64,000 bases of DNA from Mytilus trossulus (Eukaryota > Mollusca > Bivalvia > Mytilida > Mytilidae). The notes under the pieces were generated by a model. It was not told the origin of the DNA and did not search any database. It worked only from the letters and a program-made list of their open reading frames with translations. The position numbers and the translations under genes were made by a program. The stretch is taken from the NCBI RefSeq assembly GCF_036588685.1, contig NC_086381.1, forward strand, positions 50,219,431-50,283,430, given 5' to 3'. The first letter of the stretch is position 1; every line of letters starts with the position of its first letter. Below are positions 36,001 to 51,000 of the stretch, in pieces.

Positions 36001-39000
36001 ATGTCTACAGCACAGATGCAGAGAACACAGGAGAAGACCAGTACAGTAAGAATTTAATTTCCATAGACCAGGGTTTTTATATACACCATTATAGCAAGAG
36101 TAACTTCCCTTTTGTCACCATATTGATGTACTGATCACTAGATTAGAAAAAAATTTTTTTTTCTGAAAGTTTCATTTTTAAGCCGTACTGTATTCATCAC
36201 TTACACCAACATCTAGTTTAGGATTTTTAATCAGACTTGTTTGTTCTGCATGTTTCATAATCCATCATACAGACCAAGGGAAAGAATTCAAGCACAAATG
36301 ATATCATATCCACCCTTAGCTCTATACAAGTGCAGTAGATATAAGATGAGGTTTGAGTGACAATGAGACCATGCTAAGTCACAATTTTTTAAAAGTAAAC
36401 CATTATAGGTCAATGTACAGCCTTTAAAACAGAGCCTTGGCCCACACCGAACATAAAGGGCCCCAAAAATGACTAGTGTAAAACCATAAATTGAATCAGG
36501 AAAACCAAGGGTATGATCAGTATAAAAAAAGTAAGACAAGAAACATTTATGATGAATATTAACAAAGGACAACCACTGAACATCATGATTTTATGATGCG
36601 TTTAGGTTTCACTTTTGTCTTGAAAATTTCTATTAAGAATTGCTCTAATGACTTGTGATATCGTCATTTTATAATTTGTTACATGAAAGGTTAACTATAA
36701 AATTATTCCTCCTTGAAGAAGTAAATATTCACTGCATGCAGTGCATGGTGTGCTAAAAATTGTAGTGTTTTTTGATGTGTTGCTTATAAACTCCTTTCTA
36801 ATCAATTATATGAATGTATATCAACAAAATCATTGTCATTCCAACAGCATTTTAACCAGTGATTATGATAGAAATCATGTCAACCACAAATATTTACCAG
36901 AAGACAATATCTGTTCTAATAAATTGATCCTTGGTAGAAATTATAAATGTATAATAAGACAATTATCAACATGACTTCAAGATCTATGCACCAAGAAAAA
37001 GTGACCTGACCATGTATTTTATATTTATAAATAGTGGTCTGCCATTTTTCCAAATGAAACTGTGACAGAACAACAGTCAACTTTATTTGTGAAGAAGCTT
37101 GTTGCTGTAGCTGTGTCCAATATTGCCTATTTACGAGCAATCTTCCCAGAGCATTCATTTGGTGATAGGTGTTTAGAAGGTTAGTTGTTAGTAAGTACAC
37201 AAGATGTGTGACTGTTTCCTAGATTTCATTATGGGGAATATTCAATGTAAAATGATATGAAAATAAGTAGATGTGGTTTGATTGCCTATGAGAGGAGCCT
37301 TTTTTTTGGGAACTGAATAATTATTCTTTTAAGAAACTTAAAAAAACACCCCAAAAAATGAAATTGAATTTTTGTTTTATATACTTAGGACAACATTTTT
37401 TGTTTCAAAACTTCTAAGGCCACATTAAAAAAAATTTTGGTCTGCCCAAACCCTACCCAAAGGTTGAGACAGTGGGTAGGTAGACCGTAGGTAGGCATTT
37501 TCTTTTTTTAGCTCACCTGGCCCAAAGGGCCAAGTGAGCTTTTCTCATCACTTGGCGTCCGGCGTCGTCGTCCGTCGTCGTCCTGCGTTAACTTTTACAA
37601 AAATCTTCTCCTCTGAAACTACTGGGCCAAATTTAACCAAACTTGGCCACAATCATCATTGGGGTATCTTGTTTAAAAATTGTGTCCGGTGACCCCGCCA
37701 ACTAACCAAGATGGCCGCCATGGCTATAAATAGAACATAGGGGTAAAATGCAGTTTTTGGCTTATAACTCAAAAACCAAAGCATTTAGGGCAAATCTGAC
37801 ATGGTGGTAAAATTGTTAATCAGGTTATGATCTAACTGCCCTGAAATTTTCAGATGAATCTGACATTCCGTTGTTAGGTTGCTGCCCCTGAATTGGTAAT
37901 TTTAAGGAAATTTTGTTGTTTTTGGTTATTATCTTGAATATTATTTCAGATAGAGATAAACTGTAAAAAAGCAATAATGTTCAGCAAAGTAAGATCTACA
38001 AATAAGTCAACATGACCAAAATGATCAGTTGACCACTTTAGGAGTTATTGCCCTTTATAGTCAATTTTTAACCATTTTTCGTAAATCTTAGTAATCTTTT
38101 AGAAAAATCTTCTCCTCTGAAACTGCTGGGCCAAATTATTTGAAACTTGGCCACAATCATCATTGGGGTATCTAGTTTAAAAATTGTGTCCGGTGACCCC
38201 GCCAACTAACCAAGATGACCGCCATGGCTATAAATAGAACATAGGGGTAAAATGCAGTTTTTGGCTTATAACTCAAAAACCAAAGCATTTAGAGCAAATC
38301 TGACATGGGTAAAATTGTTAATCAGGTGAAGATCTATCTGCCCTGAAATTTTCAGATGAATTGGACAACCTGTTTTTGGGTTGCGGCCCCTGAATTGGTA
38401 ATTTTAAGGAAATTTTGCTGTTTTTGGTTATTATCTTGAATATTATTATAGATATAGGTAAACTGTAAACAGCAATAATGTTCAGCAAGGTCAGATTTAC
38501 AAATAAGTCAACATGACCAAAATGGTCAGTTGACCTCTTTAGGAGTAATTGCCCTTTAAAGTCAATTTTTAACCATTTTTCGTAAATTTTATATATCTTT
38601 TACTAAAATCTTCTTCTCTGAAACTGCTGTGCCAAATTGATCCAAACTTGGCCACAATCATCTTTGGGGTTTCTTGTTTAAAAAATGTGTCCGGTGACCT
38701 GGCCATCAAACCAAGATGGACGCCACGGCTAAAAATAGAACATAGGGGTAAAATGCTGTTTTTGGCTTATAACTCAAAAACCAAATAATTTAGAGAAAAT
38801 CTGACATGAAGTAAAATTGTTAATCAGGTCAAGATCTATCTGCCCTGAAATTTTCAGATGAATTGGACAACCTGTTTTTGGGTTGCGGCTTCCTGAATTG
38901 GTAATTTTAAGGAAATTTTGCTGTTTTATATTGAATATTATTATAGATATAGGTAAACTGTAAACAGCAATAATGTTCAGCAAAGTAAGATCTACAAATA

Positions 39001-42000
39001 AGTCAACATGAACGAAATGGTCAATTGACCCCTGTAGGAGTTATTGACCTTTGTATTCAATTTTCAATCTGCTTCCTTTGTTTAATATTCACATAGACCA
39101 AGGTGAGCGACACAGGCTCTTTAGAGCCTCTAGTTTTATTCAAAAAAAGAAATTGAAGTATCAGATGTTTATTAGTCTTCATGCCTATTTGATTAAAAAA
39201 AACTTCTTCAAACCAGGACAATAAAAGAATTTGAGTAGGCAGCTTTTTTCTGGGTAGGTAGCGTTTGGGCAAACAAACCTATTATTTATTATAGCCTAAT
39301 AGCTGATTATAGTAAACCATGTTTTCTGCTATAATTAGACCTGAACTTGAAGATACTCAGAGATGATAGTTCATGCCCAGGAGCTTGTCAAGTTATCAAA
39401 TGGGTGAAAGGCTGTTTTGATGCCATTGAAAAGAAATATGTAAGTTGCTTACTTGAAACAGTCTTAAATTTGTTTTTGGACTTTTTTTAAAACAGTGTGT
39501 TTAAAATTTATATGACATGAATACATATGAACTATATGCATAAAATATTTGCCTGGTAAATCCAGAAAAGCACTTCAGATGCACTAAGTCTGTGAGGTGG
39601 TATGTTTAATTTCATTTTATTGTGCTTATGTTTATTATTATATAAGAGATATTTTTTTTAGTTTTTTTCATCAGATGCATTTGTTTTATAATACTGTGAT
39701 TGATTTGTTATACACTCTTGTCTTTTTCTTCATTTAGAGATTTTACAGAGAATTCAGATAATTATCTTTACATTTAAGTATTTTAATATATATATATTCA
39801 GAATATATTCTAGATAGAATAAATTTAAGTAATTTTTTTATTTTATTTTTCAGCTGAGAATGCTGATTATAGGGGTAAGTAGATTTGGTTTTGTAAAAAA
39901 AATATAACAATTGGAGGACTTGAGGCTTTCCTGATGGACTCTTTCTAGCTATTATCAGAAAGCATACGACAGACTACAAGAACAATAAACACAATTTATC
40001 AAATAGTTATGTTTCCATAGTTTTCAACTTGAATAAGTTCAACTTTTAAATTACACCCTGATAAGAATTTGCAAATTTTAGTTTTAAATACTTTACAAAT
40101 CTAGAAAAAAACATTTACAAGACTTTTGAATTGGATGACTATGGATAGTTTGCTTGACAGTGACCGTCAATTTATCAAATTAACTTGAATGAAAAATACA
40201 GTAAAACTTCTTTTTTTAATTCATGAGTTCTATAAAGTTTGTCATTAAAACCAACATAAGAATATGATAATTATAGAAAAGCCATTAGTATATATTAATA
40301 TATTGAAGGTTATTTCTGTAACCACCATATTTATTACAGATTTAGGTGAATTTTTTTTTTATCCATTATTTTGTTGCCATTTTTGTACATGCAATATTGA
40401 AAATTAAAGCAATTCAGATTTAGGGCTAGAACATGCAGTTTTATGTATTCTTATATAACATTTTTGTACATTTTAGATCTATGTTGACGCTGAAGATCCT
40501 GATGTAAGTACAACAAAATTTCACATTTACCATGATCGATTGAATTAGTTCATCTTGGCAGGACATTCAATGCTGCATCATGACGAGAAGACAATACTGA
40601 ATACAGAATTTAAAGTCTAAGTCAAAGAGAAGCAGAACAAAATCATTGGAAATGTTAATAAGAATGAAAAAAATTAAAAATAAAAAAAGGCAATATTATA
40701 TTAATTAAAACTGAGCAACTCAGAACCAATCCAAAACCTTGGATGATCTAAGGTGCCATTGAAAGGAAGTATATCCTTGCAATTGTGGCAACCATTATGA
40801 TGAGTACAAATTGGATATTAAGCAGTCTGCACCAAATATAAAAAAAAGATTTGTTCTTTGTCAACTGATTTAACCCAGATGCTAAATGTTGTAAATAATG
40901 TGAATTTAAATCACTTCTCTTTTGTTTTATGCATGCACAAATTGTCAAATTATATATAATTTTTCTTTTGCATTTACATGAACAAAATTTTGGAAAATAA
41001 CGCACATATGCGACAACAACTAATCTTCAGTATCCAGAAGTTTTGTTTGTATAACTGAAGATATTTTTTTATTTAGTTGCCTTTATTTGTTAAAAGAATG
41101 ATGTTATTGTACTTTGTTATGTTTATAGTTGTCAGAGAAATGTTAATTTTGTCATTTTATTTACTGTTTATTTTCAGACTGTAATCGAGTCGTACACATT
41201 TAAGTTTTCCTACACCAATGAAGGGGGAGTCGACATATACAGGTGGTTATACTTTAAACTAAATAAAAATTGAATTCAAAAACCATGTTTAGTTGTGCTT
41301 TTGCTACTAAAAAATCAATGAAGGATAAAAAAAAAACCTTAATTCAAATAGTTTGGGGGTGGGGGTCAAAATTTCTGAAAGTTTTGTTGAATTGACATGG
41401 ATTTTATATATATCCTTATTGGTCAATCAATTTTTCCCAAATTTAGTTAATAGGGGGGTAGGGGATCAGTAAGTTTTTTATCCTTCATTTAACTTTTGAT
41501 GTCATTCCTAAACCATTGCACAATTGAATAATGCATTTAAAATTTTGAGTTATTTCCCTTTGGCAAGTTAATTTTAGAACTACTATAAAAAAGTTTCTGA
41601 CCATAATTAAAGTCTTTTGATTGATTGTAAGAAAGTCTATTTGAGTTATTATTTCCAGCCTTTATTTAGTTTAAACATATTTATTTATAGTGGATTAGTT
41701 TAAACATATTTATTTATAATGGATTGGGAAAGAAGTTTTGCAACTTATATTAATCCCTTTCCACTTTGCGGGTGTGAGTGCTGCCTTGTAGCTTGCTCTT
41801 TTTTAAAATCTACAAGGGTGTGCAAGAGATATGGATCTCTCTTAACAGGGGTCAGCCATTTGTCGTCTCCTTCCTAGTACTATCATTGCTTCCTCAAGAC
41901 CAGACTCGCAAATGGTATCTCTCTTTACTGTACCCCTATTTTTGTATTAATATTCACAGGACAGGAAACTCATCAAGGCACATTGTTTTTAAATTACAAG

Positions 42001-45000
42001 CATTACCATCTTTGAACATGTGACCTTTGTACGATTAAAATCAAAAGATCGAACTCAATGTCGTAACCAAAAAACATGTCAATCACAATGAAATAAAAAC
42101 AGACAGCAAGAATTTTCATAACATATTTAAAAAATTATATTATAAAATGTAAGAAATAAAAAAAGGAAAAGTAAAACCTCATTACTTAAGACATACAACC
42201 ATGAGGAGACATGTAAAATGTGATAACATGACAGCTTAAAGTAGTAAAAAAGCAAAACATTTTTTGAACTGTTTTTGAAAATTAGTTGATTGGGGTTTAT
42301 GTTCTGTTTTTGAAAATGGAGGTTCCAACCCCTTCGAACATGAAAAGTTCACATAATTTGTAAGAAAAAAAATATTGAAAAAATTAGGAGGCATTCCAAC
42401 CATTGAAACAACCCCCTGAATATGCCATTGTAAAGATATCTTTAATTTTATCCTTTATTTACTCCTCTTGAATTTCAAATAATAAAAACAGTCATATATA
42501 ACCTATCAAATTTTTTAACACTATCTAAAAAGTTATCTTCACTTGAACATTTTTGATTATGAAAGTTTTGCCATTTCAGGAATGACAAGAAAATATCCAG
42601 TGCATACTCAGCATCAGAGACAAAGAAAGCAACCATCAGACTTTTGAGGACAATTGTAGTGTTGACACAAACATTAAAGTCATTACCTGATGATGTCATG
42701 ATGACTATGAAGCTTCTCTACTTCGATGATCGTAAGATCCATGTTAACCATTATATTAGTTTGTCAAATTTTATGCTTGATATTTGAATATATTTGAAAT
42801 TGGGTATAATAAGACAATAAAACAATTGTCCAAGATAAGACCAATGAATGCATTTTAGAATGAAAATTATACATATTTACAGGCCACATATGAGAGGCAT
42901 GTTTGTTTTCAGGCCAAATATGTGGTAAGTATTCAGGTTAAATTAAAAAATTGATAATGTTTAGTGGGTTGCCAAAGGTGAAGGACAGAAAATGAAGGTA
43001 TGCAATAGTCTACTTAAATGTAAAGACCCCTCACAGAGTTGTTACAAACTTTGATTGTCACATTTTCAGGGACCATGAATAAGTATCCCTAAAGTGGTTG
43101 TTTTATTGCATATAACAAGGAATTATTGGAATCCAAATTTTCTAATGTTTGTTATGAAATAAAAATTAAATATTTATTAAAATATTTAGCAAGATATTAT
43201 ATTTTCAGTTACACCTGGTGATTATGAACCTCCAGGTTTCAAGGCTGCACAAACAGATAGCTTTCAGTTTGAAGAAGAACCTATGAATATAAAAGTTGGA
43301 GATGTCACAACTGTAAGCAACATCATAAAATCATGTGCTATATTTTAAGACGTAGAAATTTTTGAGACTTTGCATGATCTTTGTTGACTGAGTTATGGAC
43401 CCTGGATTGATTACAGATCAGTGATAATTTAACTATTGGCTTTACATTTTTTAAAACTTTCAATAACTGTGTATGATAAATTCTTGTTGTACCTTTAGGC
43501 CTTGTGTAGATAGTAATTTTTGTCTTTTAGAAAAAGAAGATAAATAACCAGCAGTTTCTACTCAAAATCTGACTCAAAATGATTTTTTTGGGAAGGTGAA
43601 CAGCTATAAATGCACATGGCTTACTTAGGAAAAAGAAATGTTGTTTTATTATTTTCCAATCATTGAACACTGTTGTAGAAAGTTTCTTTTTTATATGTCT
43701 CAATGATTTGTTTTCTGTAAATGCATGCAAATTTATTATTACAGCCATTTCACACGTAAGTGACAGTTGTTCTGTTCATGTTCTTGTTTTTTTCATACAT
43801 AAGTTATTAAGACCTTTATGTTTTCATCAGACGATGGTGAAAGTTTTTTTTTTAATTACAGTTTTCTTTTTAGAAAGTTCAGAGTTTAAACTTGTTGGTT
43901 TAGATAGAGCTTGTTATAAAACATATTAGATATAAGTGGTCTGTTTACATTAAGAGCTATTCTAGAAAAAAATATATAGGGTTTGTTTAGCCTTTAGGTT
44001 ATGGGATGTGAATATGAAATTTGGATGAGTGGCATGATTGCCAATGAAACAACTATTTACCTGAGACCAAATGATGTAGATGTTACAAACTATTACAGAA
44101 CATCCATTAATAATTTGCAAAACCATACAAAGTATGTTTTATTTTTTGTTTTGATGGTTTGAGTAATGGTAAGACTGGAACTTTAAGTGAAAGTTAAATG
44201 GATTAAATTTTAGATTTATATATATGATAGCTTCTTAAAACTATTTTTTTAACTTGAAAGGTCAAGATATTGATTTAGTTGTGTTTTTTGATTTTTTTGA
44301 GAGATTTTTTATATGAAATTGTTTAAGATTGTTAACATGTCAGCCAAACTTATAAAACTTGTATTGATATGATTGTAATTTATATTTTCAGTATTAAAAT
44401 GAGAATCAAGACTGACAAATCACAGTTTGAGATGAAGGATGAAGATGTTGATGGAAACAAAGAAGAAACAACAGAACCAGAAATCACCACTATCAATGTA
44501 CAGGATGACATTATTGATGATGAAACACAGGTATACTTTGTAAACATTCAAAATTGTCACAGAGTAATTTTTTTATAAGAATTATGTGGTCTATCACTTT
44601 TGTTGATTGTAAACAAGTCTGTATTTTGATAGTTGTTTCATCAGATTTTCAACAATTATATTTTTTTCTTCAGAAAAACATGTGTAATCAGAATATTTGT
44701 GCATGATATGAAAATTTTATACAAGTGATGTTTAAACTTTTTGTGAATTCCAATTATTCTAGTTGTGATATTCAAATGCTTAATCTTAGCCATAGGTAAA
44801 GTTTTCCTTTATTATCTTTTAAGACCATTACAGAGAAAGAAAACCTTTAAATAACCAAAATGATCAATAGGACAAGATTTACAATTTTTTTCAACTGCAC
44901 AGCTGAGTTAAAATGTAGCGCTTGGATATTAAAAGATACCATTTGGTTTAGAATCTGCAACAATATAAACCAATCTGCCTATGTTTTATCAAATTCAAAT

Positions 45001-48000
45001 TAACCCTTTCAAAACTATACACAGCATATGCCGCAATGAGGTAAGCCTTCCGCCACTGCTATTCAAGGCATTTGTTGCGATGACAATGGATTTTTCATCC
45101 AGACACTTAACCCTTTCAACGCTATACACGACATATGCCGCGATGACGTACGCCGTTCGCCACTGCTATTCGCGGCATATGCCGCGATGAAAAAGGATTT
45201 TTCATTAGGACTCTTAAACCATTCGGTTTTCATTCGGGTTCTCTCTAATTTTTCATCGTTTGAATCTAGGATATATGCAAGGTCTCGTTTGCGCTTGAAA
45301 TCCCGACTATTTTTATAGTAAAATCATGCAGTAGAAGGAAAATAAAAACAAATATTTTGACAAATGCAAATGGCGGAAATCGGAAACGAAGCTGTAAATA
45401 TGGAAAAATTTCAGCATTTCCTTGGCGAAACTAACAACGAGGATTAGTTAAAAGGTTTCTTGTTATCTCAATGTGTTTATTACATTAAATTCGTGTGGGA
45501 AATATGATTTGATCGATCAATACGAGACGTAGAAAAAGGGGGGAAAACGGAGGTTGACTGAAATTTTTTAGCACGGAGCTATTTATTTGTGCCACGATTA
45601 AATAAAACGTTATGTATGGTACAATACGCTACTAAATCGGGCAATTGGTGTCTTCTTTACAATATGGCAGATAAAACAACAAAATAAATGAAGACTAAAA
45701 GTAGTTTTTATTCAAAATTCAACACAAATGTAATAAATTACACCTTTTACCTGTTAATTACCTGAAAACGCAGGTAACCTGATAAAAATTTCAGTAAAAT
45801 AATTGCCTATCATTACAGTTCATGCTCTCCTGAGCATTTTTCATGCAATAACTTTCTCTGTATCTCATATAATAAAAAAGATACAGCAGTCTGAAAAGGA
45901 AAATACTGTTCTAATGAATGAACTAAAAAAAAATGCAGCAGCAGCAGCCATTTTTCTATTTTTTTGTGTAGCGTTGAAAGGGTTAAACCATTCGGTTTTC
46001 ACTGTGTCCTTTCTAATTTTTCTAATGAAGTGAGGATATACAAAGTCCTGTTTTTATGGTAAAATCATGCAGTAGAAGGAAAATAAAAAATAAAAATATG
46101 GTTTGACAAATGCAAATGGCAGAAATTAAAAACAACACTGTAAATAAGGAAATATTTCAGCATTTCAATGACGAAACTTAAAAACAAGGATAAGTTTAAA
46201 GGTTGCCTGTTATCTGAATGTCTTTATTTCATTCAATGAAGTGGGAAATATGATTTAAATGATCCTTACGAGATGTAGAAAAGGGGGAAACTGAGGTTGA
46301 CTGAAAATTTTGAGGACGGAGCCACTTATTTGCACCACAATTACATTATACTTTGTGTATGGTGCAATATGCTGCGGAATCAAGCAACTTGTGTCTTCTT
46401 TTTTATATGGCAGATAAAACAACAAAACAAATGAAGATTAAAGTCTCTTTTATACAAAATTCAACACAAATACAATAATTTACACCTTGTACCTGTTAAT
46501 TACCTGAAAATGCAGGTATCCCAATACAATTTTAACTAAAATAATTGCTTATCATTACAGTGAATGCTCTCCTGAGCATTTTTCATGCACTAACTTTGAC
46601 TGTATTTCTTGTAACAAAAAAGATACAGCAGTCTGAAAAGGAATATACTGTTTTGATAAATGAACACAAAAGAAATGCAGCAGCAGCAGCCAATTTTTTA
46701 GAAAATTTTTGTGAAGCGTTGGAAGGGTTAAATTAGTAGATTGACAGACATGCTTATTTTTTGCTGTTAATTTGTTTTCAACAGCAACCAGACGAAGAGG
46801 TTTACCAGTTTAAAGATGATCTGATAGAAATGGAGAAACCACAAAGACAAACAGAGAATGGTAAATCACTTGAGGCAGTTGTACCATCAGAAAGTCCTGA
46901 AATACCAGGTATCTATTTTTGTTGAACTTCATCTATAAAAGATTGTATGTACTTACCAATAGTTTAGTGCTGTATTTTGTAGCCCATTTAAGGGAGTATA
47001 CAACACTTTTATTTCGTATTTATGCCCAACTACAATTATAGTAGAGTTCATTATTTTTTTCTGATTTTGGTTTTGATTCCTTATCAGGTTAAATTTATTG
47101 GTCAAGGTTGTTTATTTCATAGTATACATGAAATAAATTATCTAAATTTAATTCTAAATTATGGTTATGAACAAATCTCGAACATGTGATAGTGTTAAAC
47201 CTATATATTTACAGGTTAAACTTTTTTGTTAAGGTAGATTAATTACCATGCTGTTGTCGTCAGATTTACTTCAAACTCAGTATACATCGATCTTCAACCT
47301 ACTAAAATAAAATTTCAAATTAATGTTCCCTTATTTCACTGTTCTCTGAACAAAGAAGACGAAAAGTGAAAAAGGGGAAGGGGGACGGCATTGTGTCCTG
47401 TGGATACAAATCCTCATCGTATTTGTTCTTCATCTCGAAATAGATCTGTTTATGATTCATGATTCATCTATATTTACAAAATGTTGACTGATGACAATAG
47501 TCTAATTAATCAAAGGTGTGAATATATCTCTAACTGTGCAAACAAAATTATTTTTTTTTAGGTTCTGATGAAATGGCTGTTGATACCACTGGATCTCAGA
47601 GAAGTCAAGAATCAGAAATTCCTGATTTAGGGGTTAGATGTCCTTGTGGTGTGAATGAGGTAAATTATTTGACAACAATTATATCTCTTATTGATATCCT
47701 CTTGAGATATTTGTTTACGATGATGAGATAAGTAATAAATATATCACAGTTTGTGCAAAAAGAAATAACACAAAATACAGTAAAATATGAATGTTATGAT
47801 TGCAATGGAAAGAAGAAAATTAGTACTGTGGATTCATTATTATTCGTTGGATACCAATTTTCATGGATTTCGTGGGAACAGTTAAACCTCAAAATTAAAT
47901 GTTCAACGAATGACAAATTTTTAAAAGGCTGTATGTAGATTTCAGCAAAACCACGAAATCAAAGATCCACGAACATGTAAGTTTTCCTCAATCCACGAAA

Positions 48001-51000
48001 ATTGGTACCCAAGAAAATAGAAAATAAATGAATCCATTATTATTTTTAATAGTACATAAGAGAATAGGTCACTGGTGAATTGGCACATTTATAAAGAGTT
48101 GCCCAAAATGAAAGTGAAAAATATGTAGAAAATGTATTGATTATATAGAAGATGCGAAACATATTCCTTGTTTTAAAAAGAAAATCAACTGCTTCAATAA
48201 ATGAATTTTTAAAGGTACAAGTCAAATTGGAATAGCTTTAAACGTTTTTGATATATAAAAAAAAGAAGATGTGGTATGATTGCCAATGTGATAACTCGCC
48301 ACAAGAGAACAAATGGCACAGAAATTTAAAACAACTATAGGTCACTTCAACTTTCAACAATGAACAAGACTCATACTTCATAGTCAGCTATAAAAGGCCC
48401 CAGAATCTAGATGTTTATTTGCTGAAAACAGTGTTCAGTACGAACAGGAGGAAATTGATCGTTTAAGTGTATCTATTTGTTAATTTATACCGTAGGAATT
48501 TGTAGAGGGCTATGATAGAGAGGGGATAAAACCTTCTTTATCAGAACTTTGGGATTGACCCTTTCAGGATCTGGGAATTCTTTATTTTTGAATTTTGGGA
48601 TGTTTGGATATAAATTTATTTAAGTTTGAAAATCAGGATTTCGTGTTTTTAAATCTGGGATTTTGGGATCAGGACCCCTCCTACAACCCCATATATACTA
48701 GGTATTAGTATAAGGTACCAAATAATGGAACTGCTGGGCATTGGCTATTTAGCCTGAGTTTAGCTAGCAACATATATCTTTACTTATATAGGATGATGGA
48801 TTAATGTTTCTATGTGCTGTGTGTTAAATATTGGCTATTTAGCCTGAGTTTTTACTAACAACATATATCTTTACTTATATAGGATGATGGATTAATGATT
48901 CTATGTGCTGTGTGTAAATATTGGCTATTTAGCCTGAGTTTTTACTAACAACATATACCTTTCTTTGTATAGGATGATGGATTAATGATTCTATGTGCTG
49001 TGTGTAAATATTGGCAGCATGGTATCTGTTTCTTGATCAAAGATGAAGATGAGGCTCCTCAAGCTCATTTCTGTGATGTGTGTTCTGAGGTTTGTAGCAT
49101 TTTTGTTTTCTTAAATTTCACTCAGAAACAAAGATTTGAAAATAAAAATGGCAGTTACATCCACTATCCAAATACATGAAACGTAATTGTTTTCAACTTA
49201 TTGCAAACTTTCTAGCCTCCGCCAGCATCCTTTTTGATTTATTTCGGAAGATTGACAATATTGTTTCAAATAACACAAGAAGTTTGTATTATTAAGATAA
49301 CTACTAATTTAGGATAATAGTAATAATCCTCATAAGAAATTAGATGCTGCATGTTGGAGAAAATAAAACACTGCTTAATTCTGATGAAAACAGTGATTGA
49401 AACCAAAGACAAAATGAATTATAGAGTTTAAGAACAAAATGTACAAACTTGTATAATACTAAGTGAATTGTTGATTAAAGTTTATGTATTATACATGCAT
49501 AATATTAATTAAAGACATATATGTATATTTAATTTTGATTATTTGCCTTTTTTGTTATAAAGATTGACAGTCCAGACAAACAGCCAACTGATCCTTATTT
49601 GTGCGGTTTATCATCTATAGCTGTTCAGGTTTGATACTTAAGAAATCTAAATATATGATACCAAAATTCATATGTTTTTGACATGCATGTAGAATAGGCT
49701 TCACACTAAAGAGTGCCAATCAACACAAAAAATCAAGACGTTTGACATTTCAATATACTGTCTTCAAAAATATCAATTGTTAGTCTAAAAAAAATATTAC
49801 TGAGTAAAGACCCCATTGGCCATATTAAAGATCTGCCAAGATGCAAAATCTCCATAAAACTGTAGGATTAAAGAGGGTTCCTAATTGCTATCTGTGCAAA
49901 ATTTCCAAATGTCACTAATCTCATTAAAAATTGCTGAGGACATGGTATACAGAAAACAATAGTAACAAATTAAAGTCACCCTTTGACACAACAATGGGAA
50001 AACATGAAGTTCCATAGAAATATTTAAACATGTACTGAATTGTCTTTAGAATAAAAAAATTAAGTAGCAAAGTAATAATTTAATGGAATTTTTTTTTATC
50101 CCATTTTAAGAATAACATGATTTCATGTATAACACATGTTATTTAGGAGGTGCTATGACACAGATTCACGACTTTGTGTTGATCTTTCAAACTGTTGTTT
50201 ACTTTGTCTATGCAATCAGATAAACATTTGTCAAGGATAAATTTTTGAATTCTGGACCTTCTGGTTTTTTTAAAACTTGATCCATGGGTAACACAAGGTG
50301 CAGAGAAAAAGTACCATTTACCCTTTCACCCATTGCTGCCCAGACGGAAGCTACTCTGAGACGATTGCTTCCCTGGCTACTATTACTCAAGTGGGAGATC
50401 TTCAAAATAAATGTCAATAAAAACTTGTTTGTAGTTATTTGTGTATTTATTTCATTCACTAACACCATGTTCTCAGTTTTATTTTAATGTTTTGATAATT
50501 TTTTCTTCAGAAAATATTCAAATTTTCAAATTTTCTGCATTATCTAGGTGAAATTCTCAAAATTCTGCTCTTTGACCCCAAATCATAATTTTTGTTAACC
50601 AAAAACGGCAAATTTTGAAAAATTTTATGAGGCTGTATCTAATTCCACACACTGAACGATGTCCATTCCAAGTGTTTTGTACATAAAACAACATTTATGT
50701 CAAAAAAGTTTACTAGTTTGGCTTCAATTCTTCCATATTGTTTCAAATAAAGAGTTCCCTCATTTAAAATTCTCGTAAATTCATAAATTTCTTCTGATTT
50801 TGACGCGGTTTTCAACAAACAGAAGCACCATGTTTACACTTATCCAGGTATTCATCAAAGAAAGATAACTCATGTTTGCACTGTTTTGAGAGGCAAATAT
50901 AAAAGAGGTATTCGGATCCCGGTTTAACAGGACTCATCGTCAGCTGTTTGAAGCTTTGAAGCGTGAATCCCGGTAAACCGGGACTCATAGGCAAAAGGGT

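Noticed and set aside
37180-37196. Alternative donor GTAAGT at 37191 for HORMA exon 2
   Set aside because: Using it would read GGT TAG, an immediate stop; the donor at 37180 (GAAG|GTTAGT) keeps the frame into exon 3.
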